Shown here in pieces: positions 33,570 through 44,447 of a stretch of DNA of 64,000 nt. Source of the stretch: Agromyces larvae. GTDB lineage: Bacteria; Actinomycetota; Actinomycetes; Actinomycetales; Microbacteriaceae. The stretch covers positions 3,906,001-3,970,000 of the forward strand of contig NZ_CP094528.1 of assembly GCF_022811705.1 (NCBI RefSeq). Direction: 5' to 3'. Numbering within the stretch: position 1 is the first letter of the stretch; each line of letters opens with the position of its first letter. The notes under the pieces were generated by a model, which ran no database searches, had not been told where the DNA came from, and was given only the letters and a program-made list of their open reading frames with translations. A program made the translations under genes and the position numbers.

Positions 33570-34146
33570 CTAGAGTTCGGGATCTCGTAGCCCGAGACTC
33601 ACCCGGGACGCCTCGACCGAGATGTCTTCGCTTATGTGGGTCGCGCGCACGATCCCGCGCTTGCGGTTCGCGAACGGCAACGTGCCGTGGCGCCCCACGA
33701 AGGCATCGATGAGGTGCGACTCGACCATTTCGGGGTCTTGGTCGGGTGTCTCACGCCAGGCCACGAGCAGGCGACCGCTGTCGGCAAAGTTGCCAGATCA
33801 TTCGGCCGCCCCAGTGTCCGACCGGCTGGCCAGCGCCGTGGCGGCGGTACTCGTCGAGGCGCTTTCGCAGACCACGACGGCCGGATGCTCCTCCCGCGGC
33901 CTTGCCGATGTAGACGACGGATGCGTCAGCCACCCACTGCGCCGCGAGCACGTCGATCGGGAGAGACGGGTCTTTGCCCTTGAAATGACCGGCGGGGTTT
34001 GTGGGCAAGAAGGTCGGGGAAGCGGTGCTCTCTCGGACGACGACGTAGACGCCCGGGCCGGTGGGCACAGCGACCTCGGGGAGGTCGGCGAAGGGGACGA
34101 AATCGGCGAAACCGGGCAGGCCGCGCTCGCGCTCAGCTTCGATCAT
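33570..34146 (-). pseudogene. GIY-YIG-like nuclease-family gene with a +1 frameshift
   Basis: The N-terminal frame (ATG 34146) has a GIY-YIG-like layout: [14 protein letters not shown], then [11 protein letters not shown] and [13 protein letters not shown]. It runs to GRMIWQLC near 33786 and then leaves frame. The continuation, [21 protein letters not shown] through SLGLRDPEL, lies in the next frame to the stop at 33570. Removing one base from the AAA run at 33786-33788 (TTT on the coding strand) joins the two as WQLADSGRLL. Either the gene is inactivated, or the run is a slippery phase-variable tract or a sequencing error. It overlaps the upstream 73-residue ORF by TGATG. Confidence 0.7.
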
Positions 34147-34367
34147 CAGAATCCTCTCGGGTTGCGGCGTTGCAGGAGGTAGCCGCGGCGAGCGCAGAGG
34201 TCGACCCAAGCCTTCTCGTTCACGCGGTTGGAGTTGCGACCCCGCACGCGGCAGATGTGCTGCCACGCCTCGCGGCTTACGAGGTCTTCGGAGCTGACCG
34301 AGCCCGTGTTGATCGCGCGGATGATCGCCGCGTCGGAGTTGCCCGAGGACTTGCCGAAGCCGAACAT
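34144..34367 (-). CDS. Small 73-residue protein in the hsd operon
   Basis: A short basic protein I do not recognise: [20 protein letters not shown], then [22 protein letters not shown] and [16 protein letters not shown]. The second half could be a compact helical nucleic-acid-binding unit. Its ATG shares a base with the hsdS stop (TGATG) and its stop shares a base with the GIY-YIG start in the same way, so the four genes hsdM-hsdS-this-GIY form one coupled operon. Exact end is 34146 for the coding frame. Confidence 0.7.
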
Positions 34368-35533
34368 CAGAGCTCCCCTCGGAAGGCTCGGTGCTGGAGG
34401 GAGGCGAAGAGGGTGTCGAGCTCGGTCAGCCCGCGCCGCATCGCCGCCGTCGATGCATCGAGTTCTTCCATACGTTCGCGGAATTCCGTCTGCAACGACT
34501 TCGCCGGGATCTGCACAGGAAACGCTTTCAACTGAGTCGAATTGATCGATGCGATCCCCGTGGTTTGTTTCGCCATTCGGAGAAAGTAGGACTTGCCGTA
34601 TTCGCTGCCGATGTGCCAGTTCAGATAGAGAGGGAGAACTTCATCGGTGTTGAGGCGAACGCGGAAGACGTGATTCTGGTGAATGGACTCCGCCAGTTCG
34701 GCCTTCCACAGAACTCCGCGGCCGAGCTTGTCGGGGTCGCCACCTTCGGTCAGCAGCAGATCATCCATATTGAGTGCGTACTTCGCGATCTCGGCATCAG
34801 TCGCTTGGATCGTCTTGACGGTTCCCAGATCGAGGCGGCGATCCTGGACATTCACGACCGCCATATAAGGGACATCGCGAACCGGACTTCCGTTGAGCCG
34901 TCGGCCCTTAGTGATCCCGGAGGTGACGTCAGCGATCTCTGAGAGCGGTTTGGTCACAGTCGACGCGGTTGCGAATGTTGCGCGGTAGGCGGAAGTTGCG
35001 AGCGTCTCGAGCTCGCCCAGGGCAGCTCTGCGCAGGACGCGCAGGGTATCGGCCTGGTCGAGGATGGCGGCGATGCGGCGTTGTTCGGGGAGGGGTGGGA
35101 GGGGGATCTTCAGTTGCTCGAGGAACGTCTTCGGCACGCGCTTCTGGCCAGCGCTTCCCGTCATCTGCGATTCTCCGGCAAGACGGACCTCCGGCGACCG
35201 CAACAGGTGGAGAATATAGCGGGCGTCGGCGACCCGATCGTCCACCCGCACGACATGGAACTCTGTGGATCCGAATCCGATATGCGACCCGAGCCGAGCT
35301 TGCGCGATCTTGCCGTTCTCGAAGCATGGAGTGATCTTGGCTACTAGTAGGTCGCCATCCTCAAAGGGCGTGTAGCCCTTACGGACCTTTCCGTAAGGGC
35401 GCGCATCGCCTTCCGAAGTGCTGCCGAACTCCGAGACGTCGGCCATTCCGAGGAAGTGGACAGTGTCCTCGTCGCGCAGCGTCGCTCTGAGCCGTGGGTT
35501 GATCGCTGCGACCTCGGATAGAGCGACGTTCAT
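34367..35533 (-). CDS. hsdS: Type I restriction-modification specificity subunit (HsdS)
   Basis: A 388-residue HsdS with two target-recognition halves and two conserved helical spacers. TRD1 covers residues ~1-150 and ends in [23 protein letters not shown], the diagnostic central region; TRD2 covers ~185-350 ([37 protein letters not shown]) and ends with a second helix ([15 protein letters not shown]). The protein sets the bipartite DNA target. Its ATG overlaps the hsdM stop by 4 bp. Lower GC than flanking chromosome. The target sequence cannot be predicted by eye. Confidence 0.92.
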   Translation of the reverse strand: MNVALSEVAAINPRLRATLRDEDTVHFLGMADVSEFGSTSEGDARPYGKVRKGYTPFEDGDLLVAKITPCFENGKIAQARLGSHIGFGSTEFHVVRVDDRVADARYILHLLRSPEVRLAGESQMTGSAGQKRVPKTFLEQLKIPLPPLPEQRRIAAILDQADTLRVLRRAALGELETLATSAYRATFATASTVTKPLSEIADVTSGITKGRRLNGSPVRDVPYMAVVNVQDRRLDLGTVKTIQATDAEIAKYALNMDDLLLTEGGDPDKLGRGVLWKAELAESIHQNHVFRVRLNTDEVLPLYLNWHIGSEYGKSYFLRMAKQTTGIASINSTQLKAFPVQIPAKSLQTEFRERMEELDASTAAMRRGLTELDTLFASLQHRAFRGEL

Positions 35534-37083
35534 GACGCGCGCTCTTCGGTTGTCGGCGTCGTAAGTATCGCTCGCAGATTCCGGAGCCCCTCCGCGATCT
35601 CGACCTCGAGCGCGTCCAACTCATCGAGGATCTCTTCGGGGGAGCGGTGCTCGACCTCTTCGTGCTCGATCTCTTTGTAGCGGTTGATCGAGAGGTCGTA
35701 GCCGTTCGCGACGATCTCGTCTTTCGGCACGAGGAAGGATTGGGCGGTGCGGGGGCGGGCGTGCTCGGGGGAGGGGCCCGCTTCGACAGGCTCAGCGAGC
35801 TTGGCGGGCTCAGCGAGCGAACGCCAGCGATTCAGCACGTCGGGGAGATCGTTCGCCTCGATCGGGGTGCGCTTGTCGTCGAGGGTGAAGCCGTCGGCGC
35901 GCACGTCGTAGAACCAGACCTGGTCGGTTCCGCCCGACGAGGTCTTCGTGAAGAAGAGGATCGCCGTCGAGACACCGGTGTAGGGCTTGAACGTTCCGCT
36001 GGGGAGCTTCACGACGGCATCGAGCTTGTGGTCCTCGACGAGCATCTTGCGCAGCGACTTGTGCGCGTTCGACGATCCGAAGAGCACGCCGTCGGGCGCG
36101 ATGACTGCGGCGCGCCCACCGTTCTTCAGCAACTTGATCATGAGCGCGAGGAAGAGCAGTTCGGTCTTCTTCGTCTTCACGACCTGCAGCAGATCTTTCG
36201 CGACGGTCTCGTAGTCGAGGCTTCCGGCGAACGGCGGATTCGCGAGCACGAGCGAGTAGTCGGCGCTCGCCGGATGCCCCTCGGCGAGCGAGTCGCCGCG
36301 CTCGATCACGGGCTCTTCGACGCCGTGGAGCAGCATGTTCATGCTCGCGATGCGGGCCATCGAGGCATCCGAATCGAAGCCCGTGAACGCCTTGGTGTTG
36401 AAGAACGCGCGCACCGAGGCATCCGTCTCGACCTCGGGGTGATGCTCGCGCAAGTACTCGACGGCCGAGATCAAGAAACCCGCGGTGCCCACCGCCGGGT
36501 CGATGATGCGGTCTTCGGGCGTCGGCGCCGCCATGTCGACCATGAGTTTGATGATGTGCCGGCTCGTGCGGAACTGGCCGTTCTGCCCGCTCTGCGAGAG
36601 CTTCGCGAGCATGTACTCGTAGATGTCGCCTTTGGTGTCGCGGTCGTCCATCGGGATGTCTCGGAGCAGGTCGACGACCTTCGCGAGCAGCGCGGGCGTG
36701 GGGATCGTGAAGCGCGCGTCCTTCATGTTGCGCGCGTAGCTCGACCCGTCGCCGCCGAGGCGGCGGAGGAACGGGAAGACGTGCTCGTCGACGATCTCGA
36801 ACATCTCTTGCGGCGAGCGGTTGGTGAAGTCTGACCAGCGCAGGTCGTCGAACGGGCGGGCGACCCGGCCCGTGTCGTCGATGCCCTCGGGGAAGATGCG
36901 GCGCTGCATCGGCTCGCCCGTGCGGTTCGCGCGGCGCTCTTCGCGCGTGTGCAACTCATCGAGCCGGCGGATGAAGAGCAGATACGTGATCTGCTCGATG
37001 ACCTCGACCGGGTTGGCGATGCCGCCCGACCAGAAGGCGTCCCAGACGCGATCGACTTTGCTGCGGAGTTCGCCGGTGACCAA
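35530..37083 (-). CDS. hsdM: Type I restriction-modification methyltransferase subunit (HsdM)
   Basis: A 517-residue N6-adenine methyltransferase. An N-terminal HsdM_N helical domain (1-150) precedes the SAM motif DPAVGTAGF (195-203) and the catalytic NPPF (282-285, in VLANPPFAG). The TTG start at 37083 has GAAAGG upstream. Around residues 415-445 an unusual stretch (SLAEPAKLAEPVEAGPSPEHARP) is encoded by a palindromic repeat inserted in frame (35778-35819). hsdM heads the coupled run hsdM-hsdS-small ORF-GIY-YIG. The motifs are intact, so the methylase should be active. Confidence 0.92.
   Translation of the reverse strand: MVTGELRSKVDRVWDAFWSGGIANPVEVIEQITYLLFIRRLDELHTREERRANRTGEPMQRRIFPEGIDDTGRVARPFDDLRWSDFTNRSPQEMFEIVDEHVFPFLRRLGGDGSSYARNMKDARFTIPTPALLAKVVDLLRDIPMDDRDTKGDIYEYMLAKLSQSGQNGQFRTSRHIIKLMVDMAAPTPEDRIIDPAVGTAGFLISAVEYLREHHPEVETDASVRAFFNTKAFTGFDSDASMARIASMNMLLHGVEEPVIERGDSLAEGHPASADYSLVLANPPFAGSLDYETVAKDLLQVVKTKKTELLFLALMIKLLKNGGRAAVIAPDGVLFGSSNAHKSLRKMLVEDHKLDAVVKLPSGTFKPYTGVSTAILFFTKTSSGGTDQVWFYDVRADGFTLDDKRTPIEANDLPDVLNRWRSLAEPAKLAEPVEAGPSPEHARPRTAQSFLVPKDEIVANGYDLSINRYKEIEHEEVEHRSPEEILDELDALEVEIAEGLRNLRAILTTPTTEERAS
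35778..35819. repeat. Dispersed palindromic repeat inserted in frame in hsdM
   Basis: GCTTCGACAGGCTCAGCGAGC followed by a partial second copy (GGCGGGCTCAGCGAGC). It is the same element as the copies inside the ClpC-type gene at 38171-38459 and 39678-39700, here with the variant stem GCT/AGC ends. It adds a low-complexity Ala/Glu/Pro segment to HsdM. Confidence 0.75.
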
Positions 37084-37165
37084 GATGTGGTGCCTTTCGG
37101 AGGGGTGCTTGAAGCAGCGTAGTGCGGCCCGGTTCTCGACGGGAGCCGGGCCGCTGGCCGCGGTG

Positions 37166-37633
37166 CTACTGACGCTTGAGCTCGACCGTTGTCGTGACTC
37201 CGAGCGCGGTCACCTCGTAGCTGATGGTGTCGTTGTCGAACGAAAAGGTCTTCGTCGGGTCGCCCGAGGCGAGCAGCGCGCCCGAGGTCTTCTCGGTGTC
37301 GTTCTGCGAGTCCCACGAGAACGGTCCGGATACGGTCGGAGTCTCGAACGTGCCCGACCAGTAGAGCGCCTTCGTGTTCCCGCCGTCGCTCACCCAGAAG
37401 ACCTCGATCGTGTCGGCGGTGATCGTCGCCGATTGGAAGCTCTCCTCGGATTTCTTGTTCGACTGCACCCACTCGCCGACCAGGTCGGCGGGCTGTGCGG
37501 GAGCCTCGTTCTCGGTGGCTCCCGTGCTCGGCCCATCGGTGCCGGCGGCGGTCGCCGCGCACCCCGCGAGTCCTGTGCCGAGCAGGGCGATCAGCGCGAT
37601 CTGGGCGATTCCGGGGGTGAGACGTCGAGTCAT
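37166..37633 (-). CDS. Small secreted lipoprotein of unknown function
   Basis: A 155-residue predicted lipoprotein. The signal peptide (MTRRLTPGIAQIALIALLGT) ends in a lipobox LAGC. A Thr/Pro/Ala-rich linker follows, then a beta-rich domain from residue ~45 (DLVGEWVQSNKKSEESFQSA; ALYWSGTFETPTVSGPFSWD) that looks like a small barrel with repeated strands. ATG 37633 has GGAGAAG upstream. I know no named family for it. It stands alone between hsdM and the ClpC-type gene. Confidence 0.7.
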   Translation of the reverse strand: MTRRLTPGIAQIALIALLGTGLAGCAATAAGTDGPSTGATENEAPAQPADLVGEWVQSNKKSEESFQSATITADTIEVFWVSDGGNTKALYWSGTFETPTVSGPFSWDSQNDTEKTSGALLASGDPTKTFSFDNDTISYEVTALGVTTTVELKRQ

Positions 37634-37812
37634 TTCTTCTCCGTGTGCGATCGGTCTTCCGGGGGTTGGCATTCCTGACAGCGCGACCGACGCTATCTCT
37701 GGGCGCCGACATCGACCGAGTCGAAGGGGGCGGAGTGACCTGTTCTGGGGGCGCCGAGCGAGTCGATCATGGTTCGACGCAACGGGAATACCCGCACCCC
37801 CTCCGCGTTGAA

Positions 37813-37833
37813 CTTGAGCGTACCCAACTCAAG
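37813..37833 (+). promoter_or_regulatory. HAIR element (HspR operator)
   Basis: CTTGAGC-N7-ACTCAAG matches the HspR inverted repeat CTTGAGT-N7-ACTCAAG in 13 of 14 positions. It lies 18 bp before the start of the ClpC-type unfoldase gene, indicating HspR repression relieved by heat shock. Confidence 0.9.
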
Positions 37834-37850
37834 TTCCCAAGGAGAACCAG

Positions 37851-40469
<2,619 letters not shown>

Positions 40470-40485
40470 CGCACCACCCACCGGC

Positions 40486-40517
40486 GAACGCCCGGCTCCG
40501 TCAGGGGCCGGGCGTTC
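40486..40517 (+). terminator. Strong hairpin terminator after the ClpC-type gene
   Basis: GAACGCCCGGC (40486-40496) pairs perfectly with GCCGGGCGTTC (40507-40517) around a 10-nt loop, 16 bp after the stop codon. No T-run follows. Confidence 0.85.
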
Positions 40518-40899
40518 CGTGGTGACCAGCCGACCCGGGTCCGAACGCGCAGGCGTGGTCTCCGCTCGCGTCATGATCGGGGCCGTCGCGCGTCTCTCGG
40601 GTATGGGGACGCATTTCGAGATCGTGCACGGGCCGCTCGGCGAGACGTCGATCCTGCCGTGTGCGTGCCCGCGTCAGGCTGATCACCCGCGACTGAACTC
40701 CGACACCGCGCCGGTGCAGATCCTCCGGGCCGACGGGCGGACGCCCGAGCACGGGCGCCGCGACCGGGGTCGGCGGCGGGCGGACGGGCGGGCGCTCGCT
40801 CCGTGGGCCGGCGGTCGCGCGTAGCATCCGCCCGGTGCGCACCGACCGCGAGATCCCTCTCGGCGACCCGCGGCGAGGAGCCGGGCGGCGTGACCGCCG
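40518..40899. other. 382-bp region without a convincing gene
   Basis: Open frames here are Arg/Pro-rich and have no SD or leaderless promoter. A frame from ATG 40573 (IGAVARLSGMGTHFEIVHGP) is the only one with ordinary composition, but it turns into an Arg-rich tail. TAGCATCCG near 40822 looks like a -10 box but no start codon follows at the right distance. I call nothing here. Confidence 0.5.
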
Positions 40900-41292
40900 T
40901 CACGCCGCGTCGGCGTGGCGGTGCACGACCTTCCAGCCGTCGCCTTCGCGACGATAGACCTGCGTCGCGCGCAGCGTGAAGGTCCGCGGCGAACCGTCGA
41001 TGGACGCCGTCATCCGCTCGTACCCGACGGTGTACGCCATGTCGCCGGCGACGTCGTACGAGATCAGGTCGAAGCTCCACTCGGTGCAGTCCGAGAAACT
41101 CGCGGCGAGCACCTCGAACGCGTCGACGAGTGCGGCCCGGCCGACGGCGTTGCGCCACGCGCCGAGCGCGCTCACCCGCTCACCCGTCGACCAGATGGCG
41201 CGACGCGGACCGTCGTCGCCGTTCATCATCGCCCGTTCGGCTTGCGCGAGGTCGCCGTCGACCCAGGCCAGGAATTCTTCACGGTCGCTCAT
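40900..41292 (-). CDS. SnoaL/NTF2-like domain protein
   Basis: A 130-residue NTF2-like protein: REEFLAWVDGDLAQAERAMM, the mid-domain FEVLAASFSDCTEWSFDLIS and the closing strands VYRREGDGWKVVHRHAD. Such domains act as ketosteroid-isomerase-like enzymes or ligand-binding units. I start at ATG 41292 because GGAGGATCC precedes it; a start 11 codons earlier is possible. It follows the response-regulator gene on the same strand after a 69-bp gap. Confidence 0.78.
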   Translation of the reverse strand: MSDREEFLAWVDGDLAQAERAMMNGDDGPRRAIWSTGERVSALGAWRNAVGRAALVDAFEVLAASFSDCTEWSFDLISYDVAGDMAYTVGYERMTASIDGSPRTFTLRATQVYRREGDGWKVVHRHADAA

Positions 41293-41361
41293 GGGTTCAG
41301 GATCCTCCGCCGCGGCGCCGGACACAACGATGGTTCGTGTTCTCGCGCGACCCGACGCCGT

Positions 41362-42006
41362 TCAGCGGCCGCGCTCGACCGCCCAGATCGCGAGTTCGAC
41401 GCGGTTGCGCAGGCCGAGTTTGGCGAGCAGGCTCGCGACGTGCGTCTTCACGGTGCTGAGCGAGAGGTGCAGCTCCCGCCCGATCTCGGCGTTGCCGAGC
41501 CCGCGTGCGACGGCGGCGAGCACCTCTTCCTCCCGAGCGGTGAGAGGGATGGGAGGTTCCGAGCGGGTGCTGCCTCCCGAGGCCGCGAACGTCTCGATGA
41601 GCCGCACCGTCACGTTGGGGTCGATGAGCGCGTCGCCGCGTGCGGCGGCGTGCACGGCCTCGGCCAGCATCGCCGCGCCGACGCCCTTCAGCAGGAACCC
41701 CCGGGCGCCGGATCGCAGGGCGTCGTACACGTACTCGTCGAGGTCGAACGTGGTGATGACGACGACCGCCGGCGGGTCGGCGACGCCGGGCCCGGCGAGT
41801 TCGCGGGTCGCGGCGAGGCCGTCGAGCACCGGCATGCGGATGTCGAGCAGGCAGACATCGGGCCGGATGCTCCGCGCGAGCGCGACGGCTTCGGCCCCGT
41901 CGGCGGCCTCGGCGACGACCTCGATGTCGGGCTGCGCGTCGAGGATGACGCGCAGGCCGGTGCGCACCAGTTCCTGGTCGTCGGCGATCAGCACCCGCAC
42001 GCTCAT
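41362..42006 (-). CDS. NarL/FixJ-family response regulator
   Basis: A 214-residue regulator with a receiver (DDQ acidic pair, phosphoacceptor in DVCLLDIRMPVLDG, Lys in GFLLKGVG) and a LuxR-type HTH (LTAREEEVLAAVARGLGNAE-IGRELHLSLSTVKTHV). The ATG overlaps the stop of the upstream kinase by 4 bp. It is the output of the second two-component system of the window. Confidence 0.9.
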   Translation of the reverse strand: MSVRVLIADDQELVRTGLRVILDAQPDIEVVAEAADGAEAVALARSIRPDVCLLDIRMPVLDGLAATRELAGPGVADPPAVVVITTFDLDEYVYDALRSGARGFLLKGVGAAMLAEAVHAAARGDALIDPNVTVRLIETFAASGGSTRSEPPIPLTAREEEVLAAVARGLGNAEIGRELHLSLSTVKTHVASLLAKLGLRNRVELAIWAVERGR

Positions 42007-43181
42007 CCGCGCTCCCGTTCGTCTCGTGACCGGCCCGAGCGGGGCAGCACCGCGGTGACGGCCCAGCCGCCGGTCGGGGCGGGGCCGACGCTGCAGGTGC
42101 CGCCGACGAGTGCGGCGCGCTCGAGCATGCCGGGGATGCCGTACCCGGGCGAGCCGGCCGGGCGGTGCGGGTCGCCGTGCCCGCCCCGCCCGTCGTCGCG
42201 CACGTCGAGGCGCACGCCGTCGGCGTCGACGCGGAGGTGCACGTCGATAGCGGTCGCCCCCGTGGCATGCCGCCGCGCATTGGTCACGGCCTCCTGCGCG
42301 ATGCGGAAGGCGGTCGCGGCGACCGCCGGCGGCAGGGGCGCGGCGGCGTCCTCCGCGTCGACGCGCACCCGCACCGGGGGCTGCCCGGTCGGGTCGTCGA
42401 GGGCCCGCACGTCGTCGAGGCCAGGGGTCGGCGTCAGCTCCGGGGCATCCGGCCGCCCGTCGTCGCGCCGGAGCATCCGCACCATCGAGCGCATCTCGTC
42501 GAGCGTGCGCGACGCCTCGCCCTCGATGACCTCGAGCACCTCGGCGGCGCGTGCCGGATCGGCGGCGGCGACCGCGCCGCCCGCCTGCGCCTGGATCGCG
42601 ATCGCCGACACGTGATGCGCGACCGTGTCGTGCAGGTCGCGGGCGAGGCGTTCGCGCTCGAGCAGGCGTGCGCGGTCGAGCTCGCGCATCCGCGCCGCCG
42701 CCCGCCAGCGCACCGCGAGCGCGATGGAGCTGGTCGCGACGATCACCGCGATCGCCCCGATCAGGTCGCCGAGCTCGGTCGGTTCGCGCAGGAACGACAG
42801 CGCGGTGCCGGCGATCACGAGCGCGCCGCCGCCGAGCATCGCGCGCCCCGACCCCCACCGCAGCAGCGCGTACAGCAGCACGAGGAAGTACACCGCCGCG
42901 AACGACTCGGGCTCGCCGCCGAGCACGAGCCCGACGACCGTGGTCGTGCCGAAGGCGATCGCGAGCATCGTGAACGGGCGCTGCCGCCGCCAGAGCAGGG
43001 TCGCCGCGAGCCCGGCGAGCACGACGGCCCACACCCAGCGCGACGGCAGCTCGGGTCGGGCGGATGCCTCCACGAGCGCCAGCACGGGCACGACCGCGAC
43101 CAGCACCCAGTCGCGCCAGACCCGCCGTGGCGGCGACGGCACGGCGGCCGGCGCGTTCCACAGCGACCGCACGGCGCTCAT
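42003..43181 (-). CDS. Sensor histidine kinase (HisKA_3 type)
   Basis: A 392-residue kinase with about five membrane helices (residues 22-160), then RLARDLHDTVAHHVSAIAIQ (phospho-His in DLHD) and an HATPase domain (FRIAQEAVTNARRHATGA; GYGIPGMLERAALVGG). It phosphorylates the overlapping response regulator. The ATG at 43181 overlaps the stop of the DUF2306 gene by 4 bp, so three genes form an operon. Signal unknown; the sensor part is almost all membrane, suggesting membrane or envelope stress. Confidence 0.88.
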   Translation of the reverse strand: MSAVRSLWNAPAAVPSPPRRVWRDWVLVAVVPVLALVEASARPELPSRWVWAVVLAGLAATLLWRRQRPFTMLAIAFGTTTVVGLVLGGEPESFAAVYFLVLLYALLRWGSGRAMLGGGALVIAGTALSFLREPTELGDLIGAIAVIVATSSIALAVRWRAAARMRELDRARLLERERLARDLHDTVAHHVSAIAIQAQAGGAVAAADPARAAEVLEVIEGEASRTLDEMRSMVRMLRRDDGRPDAPELTPTPGLDDVRALDDPTGQPPVRVRVDAEDAAAPLPPAVAATAFRIAQEAVTNARRHATGATAIDVHLRVDADGVRLDVRDDGRGGHGDPHRPAGSPGYGIPGMLERAALVGGTCSVGPAPTGGWAVTAVLPRSGRSRDERERG

Positions 43182-43879
43182 GCCCTCATGATAGGAGCGC
43201 TCGCGGCCGTGCCGCCCGTGCCGGTCGGCCTGCGGTTCGCCCGGCTCGGCCGACCGCGCCGGATCGCGATCTCGGCGACGACCAGGTTGATCGCCCAGCC
43301 CGCGCCCATGAGCACGGCGTGCATCGTCTCGTCGGGCGGCGTGCCGACCGCGATCGTCCACGGCAGGAAGGTGAACGCCTGCGTGCCCGCGCCCAGCCCG
43401 ATCGCGTAGGCGCGCATCATCCAGGCCCGGTGGGTGGGCACGTCGCCGCGGCGGATCGCGACGAACGCGACGATGAGCCCGGCGGACATCGCGGTGCCGA
43501 GCACCATCCGCATGGTCCAGAGCGCCCAGCCCACCGGGGCGGGGATGGAGTACATGAGCGTCATCCAGAGCGCCGACCCCGCCGAGGCGAGCCCGGCGGG
43601 CACGAGGATGCGGCCCGCCCGGCGGTGCCAGCGCCGACGCCGCAGCGACGGGGCGAACTGCAGGGCGCCGAGCACCAGGTACACGCTCGACCCGACGACG
43701 TGCACGATCACCGGCACGGGCGAGTCGAAGAAGCGGGCATTGTCGGCGGTGACCGCGGCGCCGGTCGCGAGCGAGCCCACCCGGAACACGCCCGCGACGA
43801 TCGGCACCAGGCTGAGGAGGATGAGCCCGGCCGGGACGAGCCACTCCGGGATGCGTCGCGGGCGGGATGCATCGGACAT
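43178..43879 (-). CDS. DUF2306 family membrane protein
   Basis: A 233-residue protein with six to seven helices. DUF2306 features include VHVVGSSVYLVLGALQFAPSLR, RWHRRAGRILVPAGL and PTHRAWMMRAYAIGLGAGTQA, with several conserved His residues in the helices. Function unknown; a haem- or metal-binding redox role has been suggested for such His-rich membrane proteins. Start ATG 43879 lies 6 nt behind GAGCAT. It heads the operon with the two-component system. Confidence 0.8.
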   Translation of the reverse strand: MSDASRPRRIPEWLVPAGLILLSLVPIVAGVFRVGSLATGAAVTADNARFFDSPVPVIVHVVGSSVYLVLGALQFAPSLRRRRWHRRAGRILVPAGLASAGSALWMTLMYSIPAPVGWALWTMRMVLGTAMSAGLIVAFVAIRRGDVPTHRAWMMRAYAIGLGAGTQAFTFLPWTIAVGTPPDETMHAVLMGAGWAINLVVAEIAIRRGRPSRANRRPTGTGGTAASAPIMRA

Positions 43880-43981
43880 GCCTCGATGCTCGCGGCCGGG
43901 CGCGCCCCGGCGCATCGGCCGATCGGCCCGAGTGCGCCGGTCGATCGGCCAGCCTCACGCGCGCTGTGCGATGATCGCCCG

Positions 43982-44401
43982 GTGGGCGACGGGGGAGCGA
44001 TCGACGTCGAGGTCATCGTCGATGCGGCGAACGTGATGGGGTCGCGGCCCGACGGCTGGTGGCGCGACCGGGCGGCCGCGGCGTCGCGAGTGGTCGCGGG
44101 TCTGCCCGCGCTGGTCGGTCGGGTCGTCGACGGGCCGGATGCCTCTCCCGGCCCCGTCCGCATCGCCCGGGCGACCGCCGTCATCGAGGGCGCCGCGAAG
44201 GCCGCCGACCTGCCCGACGACGCCGACGTGCTGCGCGCGCCCGCCGACGGCGACTCCGCGATCGCCGAACTGGCCGCCGAGCGCGCGAGTCGTGGCATCC
44301 GCGTGCTCGTCGTCACCGCCGACCGGGGCCTGCGAGCGCGCCTGCCCGACACCGCGATCGCCGCCGGGCCCAACTGGCTGAACGCGCTGCTCGGGCGGTG
44401 A
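43982..44401 (+). CDS. NYN-domain-like (PIN-fold) nuclease family protein
   Basis: A 139-residue protein beginning GTG 43982, 6 nt behind GATGAT. The N-terminal VEVIVDAANVMGSRPDGWWRDR contains the Asp-x2-Asn of NYN/PIN-like nucleases; further acidic positions are DGDSAIAELAAERA and VVTADRGLRARLP, consistent with a metal site. It is likely a small RNase or a regulator with that fold. It stands alone between divergent operons. Confidence 0.72.
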   Translation: MGDGGAIDVEVIVDAANVMGSRPDGWWRDRAAAASRVVAGLPALVGRVVDGPDASPGPVRIARATAVIEGAAKAADLPDDADVLRAPADGDSAIAELAAERASRGIRVLVVTADRGLRARLPDTAIAAGPNWLNALLGR

Positions 44402-44447
44402 CCACGGCCGATTCGGTCGAAGGCCCTGCGATTGTTAGCATCCACCG

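Noticed and set aside
25550..37083. Integrative element with attachment sites
   Set aside because: No integrase, tRNA target or clear direct repeats at the edges were seen; only composition and content mark the island.
40518..40899. Small genes on either strand after the ClpC-type terminator
   Set aside because: No ribosome binding site or leaderless promoter at the right spacing, and frames become Arg-rich.
42003..43958. Longer histidine-kinase reading frame starting at 43958
   Set aside because: The extra N-terminus is an Arg-rich shadow of the DUF2306 gene; the ATG at 43181 overlaps that gene's stop as expected for an operon.
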